Shown here in pieces: positions 59,662 to 64,000 of a DNA stretch of 64,000 bases (positions within the stretch are counted from its first letter, which is position 1; each line of letters opens with the position of its first letter). Under the pieces are notes generated by a model. The model had not been told where the DNA came from, ran no database searches, and was given only the letters and a program-made list of their open reading frames with translations. This DNA is from Oscillospiraceae bacterium (lineage in GTDB: Bacteria > Bacillota > Clostridia > Oscillospirales > Oscillospiraceae). The position numbers and the translations under genes are program-made. The stretch is taken from positions 1 through 64,000 of the forward strand of contig JAFRQP010000062.1 in the NCBI GenBank assembly GCA_017428565.1. Reading direction: 5' to 3'.

Positions 59662-59682
59662 GTTTCTTCCTCCGATGTGAAC

Positions 59683-60054
59683 TCAGTGCGTGCACTCGGC
59701 TTCGTACTGTTCGGCACTCAGCAGCTCCTCAGTGTCGGTGACGTTCTCCACCTTGATGATCCAGGTGCCGTAGGGGTCCTCGTTCAGCTTCTCGGGGGCG
59801 TCCAGCAGCTCCTCGTTCACCTCGCACACCGTGCCGGTGACGGGGCAGACCAGATCGCTGACCGCCTTGACGGATTCCACATCGCCGAAGGGCTCGCCGG
59901 CGGTGGCCTCGTCGCACACCTCGGGCAGGTTCACGAACACCACGTCGCCCAGCTCGCTCTGGGCAAAGTCGGAGATGCCGATGACGGCCACGCCATCCTC
60001 CATGCGGAGCCACTCGTGATCGCGGGAGTACTGCAGTTCTGAGGGATAATTCAT
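59683..60054 (-). CDS. gcvH: Glycine cleavage system H protein
   Basis: A 123-residue lipoyl carrier. The lipoylated lysine is Lys63 in GDVESVKAVSDLV, and the N-terminal HEWLRMEDGVAVIGISDFAQ is standard. It shuttles the aminomethyl group among P-, T- and L-proteins. An AGGAGGT site precedes the ATG. A heptad repeat array separates it from the upstream gcvT-glyA gene inside the operon. Confidence 0.97.
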   Translation of the reverse strand: MNYPSELQYSRDHEWLRMEDGVAVIGISDFAQSELGDVVFVNLPEVCDEATAGEPFGDVESVKAVSDLVCPVTGTVCEVNEELLDAPEKLNEDPYGTWIIKVENVTDTEELLSAEQYEAECTH

Positions 60055-60066
60055 TGTATTTACCTC

Positions 60067-60189
60067 CTGTTTAGTATTTAGTAATTAGTAATTAGTTTTT
60101 AGTAGATGAGGGGGATGCGGGATGCAGGAGAAGTGTCCTCTCCCGTTCTTCGCGCTCTAAGCACTAAGCACTGCGCACTAAGCACTAAA
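60067..60189. repeat. Inverted heptad array (GTAATTA/GTGCTTA type) inside the gcv operon
   Basis: The left arm (60067-60105) steps GTATTTA, GTAATTA, GTAATTA, GTTTTTA. The right arm (60156-60189), on the other strand, steps GTGCTTA, GTGCGCA, GTGCTTA, GTGCTTA. Between them is a weak hairpin CGGGA/TCCCG with inner AGGA/TCCT. It separates gcvT-glyA from gcvH and could influence mRNA processing. Confidence 0.75.
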
Positions 60190-62833
60190 ATCCGATCTTG
60201 CCGGCGAAGGCTTCCAGGGCGTCCTCGAAGTCCTTGTCGTCGAAGCAGTAGCGCATCGTCGTGTAGCCGGCGCGCAGGCGGCTCACGTCCTCGGAGACGT
60301 TTTCATTGCGCAGCACGCAGGCGGCGATGAGCTGGGCCAGAGCGTCGAATTCCTTCTCGCCAAAGCCGAAGCGGGTCATCTCGCTGACGCCCATGCGCAG
60401 CGCGCCGGAGGCGGTGAAGCCTTCCTCGTCCGGGGTGGCCTGATAGTTCACGATGATGTTGTTGCGCTCCAGGCGGTTCGCGATCTCGGCGCCCTCGCCG
60501 TAGCCCACGGAGACCAGCACCTGGTGAGTCTCGGTGTAGTCGTTGGCAGGATCGCCGCAGACCTTCAGCCCCGCGGCCTTCAGGGACCTGGCAAAGCTCT
60601 TGGCGTTGCGGATGACGGCGGACTGGTAGGCGTCCTTGAAGGCGTTCATCTCGTAGGCCGCCATCAGCAGACCCAGCTGGGTGCCCAGGTGGTGGTTGGA
60701 GACGCTGCCGGGGAAGGCGCGGGTCTCAATGGTCTCCCAGAGGCCGTACTTCAGCTCGTCTTCCTTATAATTCACAGCCACGACGCCGCGCTGGGGGCCG
60801 AAGAAGGTCTTGTGGGTGGAGCCGGTGACGATCTCGGCGCCTTCCTCAAAGGGATTCTGGAAATAGTCGCCGGCGATGCCCAGGACGTGGGCCATGTCGT
60901 ACATGATGGTGGTGGGGATCTTCTGCTCGTCCACATATTTGCGGATCTCCGCCACGGGCTCCTTGTGGATCACCATGCTCTTGCCGAAGATGATGAGCTC
61001 GGGACGGTACTGGTCCAGCACCTTCTTGGTCTCCTCCACGTCGATCTTGAAGATGTTGTCCTTGCAGACAGGGAAGTTCACCACGGCGCTGCGCTCGGTG
61101 ACCGGGTCGATGGCGATGTAGTCGTGCAGGGCGCCCATGGGCTGGGCGGAGAGGTGGCCGCCCTTGATGATGTGGTTATTCAGCACGTAGCCCAGGCGCC
61201 GGGGCGTGTGCTTGCGGTCCAGGCGGTTCTTCCAGTCCATGAGGGCGGAGAAGGTGCAGGTGTTGGCCATCTGGCCGCTGGTGACTCTCGTCTCCACCTC
61301 GGTGCAGCCGAAGTATTTGCGCAGCTCCGCCACGGCCATCTGCTCCACCTCGTCGATGAATCCGGTGCCCTGATAGTAGAAGATGTCCTTGTCGTAGAAG
61401 GACTTGACCTTTTTGTGCTCGGCGTAGCGGCAGCTGGGGTCGGAGGCGGAGAGCATCTGCACCGCCCGGCTGGGGGTGTTCTCCGAGGGGATCAGGTTCA
61501 CGCAGCGGCGCTGGCGCCAGAGGTGGTTGTCCTCAGCCTTCTTCAGCAGGTTCAGCGCTTTGGCGGGCAGCGCGTCGCCCGTATCCTCCCGCTTGGAGAG
61601 CTCCACGCCGTAGAGGATGGGCCGGGCAAAGGGGGGCGCCATGTTGTCCAGGTGTCGCGCGGGGATCACGGCCTTCACCTTCTTGCCGCGGATGTCCACC
61701 GTCACGATGTCGTCCTCCAGCACGTCGGAGGCGATGTAGCAGCTGCCGATGGCCCGCTTTTCCACCGTGTCGGTGATCACGGTCTCCAGCCCCTCGCCCT
61801 CGGCCTTGTAGTAGGGAACCATGGTGCCGCTGGTGACCCAGCCGATCTGCTCTCCGTTCCGGTAGACGGGCATGCCGGCGCGCATGACGCCCCGCTCCAG
61901 CAGGGTGATGGGCCGGATGGTCTTCGGCAGCACGGTGCAGTCCGAGAAGTCCCGGTTCTGGATGCGCTTGAAGGCCTCGTACTGCTTCTCCAGAGCCTTG
62001 CGGCCGATGTAGTCGCCCTTCCGTTCGGAAAAGCTGACGGCGAACTTGGCCAGGGGCACCGCGTAGATGGGCATGGGCCTGCCGTCGGGGTCCAGACCCA
62101 TTTCATGGCCGTAGAGGGGCATGCCGGCTTCGAGACGCAGGGTGTCCCGGGCACCCAGACCCGCGGGGCGGGCCCCCAGCTCGCAGAGGCGGTTCCAGAG
62201 CCAGGCCGCGTCCTCGGATTTTACATAGACCTCATAGCCCAGAGGCTCGCCGGTGTAGCCGGTCTTGGCCACCCGGGCGAAGTGCCCCTCCAGCATCAGG
62301 CTGTTGAGGGCGTTCTTCATGGGCTCGGTGACGGCCTCCCCGCCGGAGAGGATGGTCATCAGCTCCTTGCTCTTGGGACCCTGGACGGCGATGGAGGCCC
62401 AGTCGGCGGTGATGTCGGTGACGGTGACGGCATAGTGCTCCGCGATGGGCAGCAGGTGCTTCAGATCTTTCTCCGTGTTGGCGGCGTTCACCACCAGCAG
62501 CAGCCGATCCTCCTCAAAGCGGTAGAGGTAGGCGTCGTCGATGGCGGAGCCGTCCTCGTCGGGGATGATGCAGTACTGGGCCTTATAGAGGTCCAGGCCC
62601 CCCACGTTGCTGGAGAGCACGTGCTGCAGAAATTCCAGCCGCTCCGGCCCCTCGATGAGCAGGCGACCCATATGGGAGACGTCAAAGAGGGAGCAGAAAT
62701 GCCGGGTGTACAGATGCTCGGCCACGATGCCGCTGGGGTACTGGACGGGCATGTCCCATCCGCCGAAGTCCACCATGGTGGCGCCCGCCGCCAGGTGGGT
62801 CTCATAGAGTTGCGTACGTTTCAGTTCGCTCAT
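60185..62833 (-). CDS. gcvT-glyA: GcvT-GlyA fusion: aminomethyltransferase plus serine hydroxymethyltransferase
   Basis: An 882-residue two-enzyme protein. Residues 1 to about 415 are a T-protein (QLYETHLAAGATMVDFGGWDMPVQ, GARDTLRLEAGMPLYGHEM, GVMRAGMPVYRNGEQIGWVTSG). Residues about 430-882 are a divergent serine hydroxymethyltransferase (NLIPSENTPSRAV, PLP lysine about 675 in TGSTHKTFFGP). T-protein makes methylene-tetrahydrofolate and SHMT uses it with glycine to make serine, so the fusion could channel the folate. A sequencing error joining two genes is unlikely, since the linker is in frame with no stop. First gene of the operon, under a glycine riboswitch. Confidence 0.92.
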   Translation of the reverse strand: MSELKRTQLYETHLAAGATMVDFGGWDMPVQYPSGIVAEHLYTRHFCSLFDVSHMGRLLIEGPERLEFLQHVLSSNVGGLDLYKAQYCIIPDEDGSAIDDAYLYRFEEDRLLLVVNAANTEKDLKHLLPIAEHYAVTVTDITADWASIAVQGPKSKELMTILSGGEAVTEPMKNALNSLMLEGHFARVAKTGYTGEPLGYEVYVKSEDAAWLWNRLCELGARPAGLGARDTLRLEAGMPLYGHEMGLDPDGRPMPIYAVPLAKFAVSFSERKGDYIGRKALEKQYEAFKRIQNRDFSDCTVLPKTIRPITLLERGVMRAGMPVYRNGEQIGWVTSGTMVPYYKAEGEGLETVITDTVEKRAIGSCYIASDVLEDDIVTVDIRGKKVKAVIPARHLDNMAPPFARPILYGVELSKREDTGDALPAKALNLLKKAEDNHLWRQRRCVNLIPSENTPSRAVQMLSASDPSCRYAEHKKVKSFYDKDIFYYQGTGFIDEVEQMAVAELRKYFGCTEVETRVTSGQMANTCTFSALMDWKNRLDRKHTPRRLGYVLNNHIIKGGHLSAQPMGALHDYIAIDPVTERSAVVNFPVCKDNIFKIDVEETKKVLDQYRPELIIFGKSMVIHKEPVAEIRKYVDEQKIPTTIMYDMAHVLGIAGDYFQNPFEEGAEIVTGSTHKTFFGPQRGVVAVNYKEDELKYGLWETIETRAFPGSVSNHHLGTQLGLLMAAYEMNAFKDAYQSAVIRNAKSFARSLKAAGLKVCGDPANDYTETHQVLVSVGYGEGAEIANRLERNNIIVNYQATPDEEGFTASGALRMGVSEMTRFGFGEKEFDALAQLIAACVLRNENVSEDVSRLRAGYTTMRYCFDDKDFEDALEAFAGKIGF

Positions 62834-62844
62834 GTTTTACCTCC

Positions 62845-62880
62845 GTGTGTTTGTAGGGGCCGACGCCCTCGGCGGCCCGC
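62845..62880. repeat. Short dispersed-type palindrome before the gcvT-glyA ribosome site
   Basis: GGGGCCGACGCCCTCGGCGGCC can form an imperfect hairpin; the GTAGGGGC...GCCC style resembles the one at 29346-29370. It lies between the riboswitch terminator and the gene. Confidence 0.5.
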
Positions 62881-62892
62881 GTTTTCGCGCGA

Positions 62893-63095
62893 AAAAAGAG
62901 ACAGAAAGACACCGTCTGTCTTTCTGCCTCCGTCTAAACCTGAGAGATTCCCGCCCGCATCCGGGCGGTTGCCCCTTTGGTGTGCATCTTCTTTGGCGTG
63001 CACTTTCCGAAGTCCCGTCCTGATCCGATCCTTTTGCCTGAGAGTTTTTGCCTTCCCCTTCGGCTCCGCGATACGCGGCCTCTCTCGGGTCATTC
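62893..63095 (-). promoter_or_regulatory. Tandem glycine riboswitch with terminator
   Basis: Two aptamers are recognisable on the minus strand. The first has CCGAGAGAGG, GCCGAAGGGG and CTCTCAGGCAAAAGGA (63037-63044 core). The second has CACCAAAGGGGCAACC and CTCTCAGG (62939-62946). A terminator follows (62902-62926, CAGAAAGACA stem, then TTTTTT at 62893-62899). By analogy with known systems, glycine binding should prevent termination and switch the cleavage operon on. Confidence 0.92.
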
Positions 63096-63171
63096 ATCCG
63101 GGCATGATTCAGTTATTTTGGGCAGAGGGCACAAGAAAGGCCCCTGCCCGGGTGCTGCTTTTTGTATGTTC

Positions 63172-63200
63172 AGTTTAGTCTTTCCCGCTTTTGCTGTCAA
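63172..63200 (-). promoter_or_regulatory. Promoter of the glycine cleavage operon
   Basis: Minus strand TTGACA (63195-63200), 17 bases, TAAACT (63172-63177), about 75 bases upstream of the first aptamer. Confidence 0.85.
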
Positions 63201-63244
63201 GTCTTTTTTCTCCCGGTAACAGCGTGTTATTTCCCAAACATCTC

Positions 63245-63273
63245 TTGCCATTCCGCCCGGTTTCGAGTACAAT
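63245..63273 (+). promoter_or_regulatory. Promoter of the ABC ATPase gene
   Basis: TTGCCA (63245-63250), 17 bases, TACAAT (63268-63273), 59 bases before the ATG. Confidence 0.8.
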
Positions 63274-63332
63274 TGAACTGGAAAGCTATGGCCTTTTTTT
63301 CAACCTACTATGAATGCGAGGGATGCGACGCT

Positions 63333-64000
63333 ATGAAAGTTGTACTGCAGAACCTGACCAAGATCTTCCCCAACCGGACCAAAAAGATGCCGGACGTGAT
63401 CGCCGTCAACAATTTCAACTTCGAGATCCCCGACGGGCAGCTGATCGGCCTGCTGGGCCCCTCCGGCTGCGGCAAGAGCACGGCGCTGAATTTGATCTGC
63501 GGCCTGGAAAAGCCCAGCAGCGGCAAGATCTTTTTCGGCGAGGAGGATGTGACCGAGCTGCCGCCGGAAAACCGGGGCGTGGGCCTGGTCTTCCAGAACT
63601 ATGCGCTCTACCCCCACATGACCGTGCGGCAGAACATCATGTTCCCCCTGCAGAACTTCAAGGGGAAGGACAAGCTGCCCAAGGCGGAGATGGAAAAGCG
63701 CGTGGAGGAGGCCGCCCGTCTGGTGCAGATCGAGCGGCTGATGGACCGCAAGCCCAGCCAGATGTCCGGCGGCCAGCAGCAGCGGGTGGCCATCGCCCGC
63801 GCTCTGGTGAAGATGCCCCGGGTCCTGCTGCTGGACGAGCCCCTGTCCAACCTGGATGCCCGCCTGCGCCTGCAGACGAGAGAGGAGATCCGCCGCATCC
63901 AGCGCAACACCGGCATCACCACCATCTTTGTCACCCATGACCAGGAGGAGGCCATGAGCATCTCCGATCTGATCGTGGTGATGAAGGAGGGCGTGATCCA
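63333..64000 (+). CDS. ABC transporter ATPase, MsmX/UgpC/MalK type (partial, runs off the window)
   Basis: An open frame from ATG 63333 (MKVVLQNLTKIFPNRT) continues without a stop to the end, at least 222 codons. Walker A is GPSGCGKST, the Q-loop is in VFQNYALYPHMTV, the signature is MSGGQQQRVAIARAL, Walker B is RVLLLDEPLSNLD, and the switch histidine is in IFVTHDQEEA. The type energises carbohydrate or glycerol-phosphate importers and can serve several systems. A C-terminal regulatory domain would be expected beyond the window. Confidence 0.92.
   Translation, partial: MKVVLQNLTKIFPNRTKKMPDVIAVNNFNFEIPDGQLIGLLGPSGCGKSTALNLICGLEKPSSGKIFFGEEDVTELPPENRGVGLVFQNYALYPHMTVRQNIMFPLQNFKGKDKLPKAEMEKRVEEAARLVQIERLMDRKPSQMSGGQQQRVAIARALVKMPRVLLLDEPLSNLDARLRLQTREEIRRIQRNTGITTIFVTHDQEEAMSISDLIVVMKEGVI

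Noticed and set aside
5249..60189. Heptad arrays considered as CRISPR or ordinary microsatellites
   Set aside because: Units are only 7 bases with no spacers, so they are not CRISPR. They are inverted around a core and diverge while keeping the period, unlike simple slippage repeats.
60524..63178. 884-codon frame opposite gcvT-glyA
   Set aside because: Antisense shadow crossing both the fusion gene and the riboswitch.

Overview
The window looks like a chromosomal segment of a high-GC anaerobic Clostridia bacterium, probably an Oscillospirales gut commensal. This is inferred from strong Shine-Dalgarno sites, TTGACA-17-TATAAT promoters, a T-box leader, a tandem glycine riboswitch, CCA-encoding tRNA genes and Firmicutes-type gene content. 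Most genes are GC-rich. A lower-GC accessory stretch lies at about 39.1-45.6 kb, and a lower-GC methyltransferase gene lies at 53.7 kb. There are no rRNA genes, transposases, integrases, phage genes or CRISPR arrays.

Layout. 0-3.1 kb: a minus-strand operon of two-subunit aconitase X followed by an M29 aminopeptidase. 3.2-10.7 kb: htpG, hemW, a VanW-domain membrane protein and metG. 10.8-14.8 kb: two lipoproteins and a pair of COG0523 metallochaperone GTPases. 14.9-19.5 kb: a HAD hydrolase coupled to a GtrII/GtrB-type glycosylation pair, a zinc-ribbon membrane protein and a YgjP-type peptidase. 19.7-30.7 kb (mostly minus): malQ, a MATE/PfkB operon, a DUF364/glycosyltransferase/thioesterase operon, T-box-controlled trpB2, msrA and a MocR-type aminotransferase. 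31-38.9 kb: TauE, Asp/Glu racemase, a dicarboxylate symporter, a PH-domain protein, a TrkA-C membrane protein, an M3 peptidase and small genes. 39.1-45.6 kb: accessory modules arranged around tRNA-Glu, tRNA-Met and tRNA-Val. 45.9-54.5 kb: M28 peptidase, an ECF sigma/anti-sigma pair, an XRE-TPR regulator, MATE, a membrane metallophosphoesterase and a methyltransferase. 54.6-63.1 kb: a complete glycine cleavage operon (riboswitch, gcvT-glyA fusion, gcvH, gcvPA, gcvPB, lplA, lpdA). The window ends inside a sugar-type ABC ATPase gene.

The most unusual content is non-coding. (1) Several intergenic elements consist of three back-to-back hairpins with almost no linkers, enclosed by an outer stem, so either strand can fold as a four-way junction or cloverleaf. 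Clear cases are at 5282-5333, 43510-43638, 45677-45774 and 45786-45878; 29291-29373 is looser, and 38956-39036 and 45515-45598 are two-arm variants. In some of them the outer stem is made from the 3' end of the neighbouring tRNA. (2) Five intergenic regions carry inverted arrays of 7-nt repeats that all fit GTNNNNA although their sequences differ (GTGAAAA, GTTTTGA, GTAATTA/GTGCTTA). (3) The DNA downstream of tRNA-Glu and tRNA-Val is built from cassette-like modules. Two units carrying AraC/MATE and MnmA share about 210-bp right ends and about 65-bp left ends joined at TTTGG. Around tRNA-Val, three terminator copies are each followed at once by a promoter and then a gene. No recombinase is present, so the mechanism is unknown.

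The glycine operon is internally coherent. The riboswitch senses glycine, GcvPA/PB, GcvH and Lpd break it down, LplA charges GcvH with lipoate, and the GcvT-GlyA fusion could pass methylene-tetrahydrofolate from T-protein to serine hydroxymethyltransferase.
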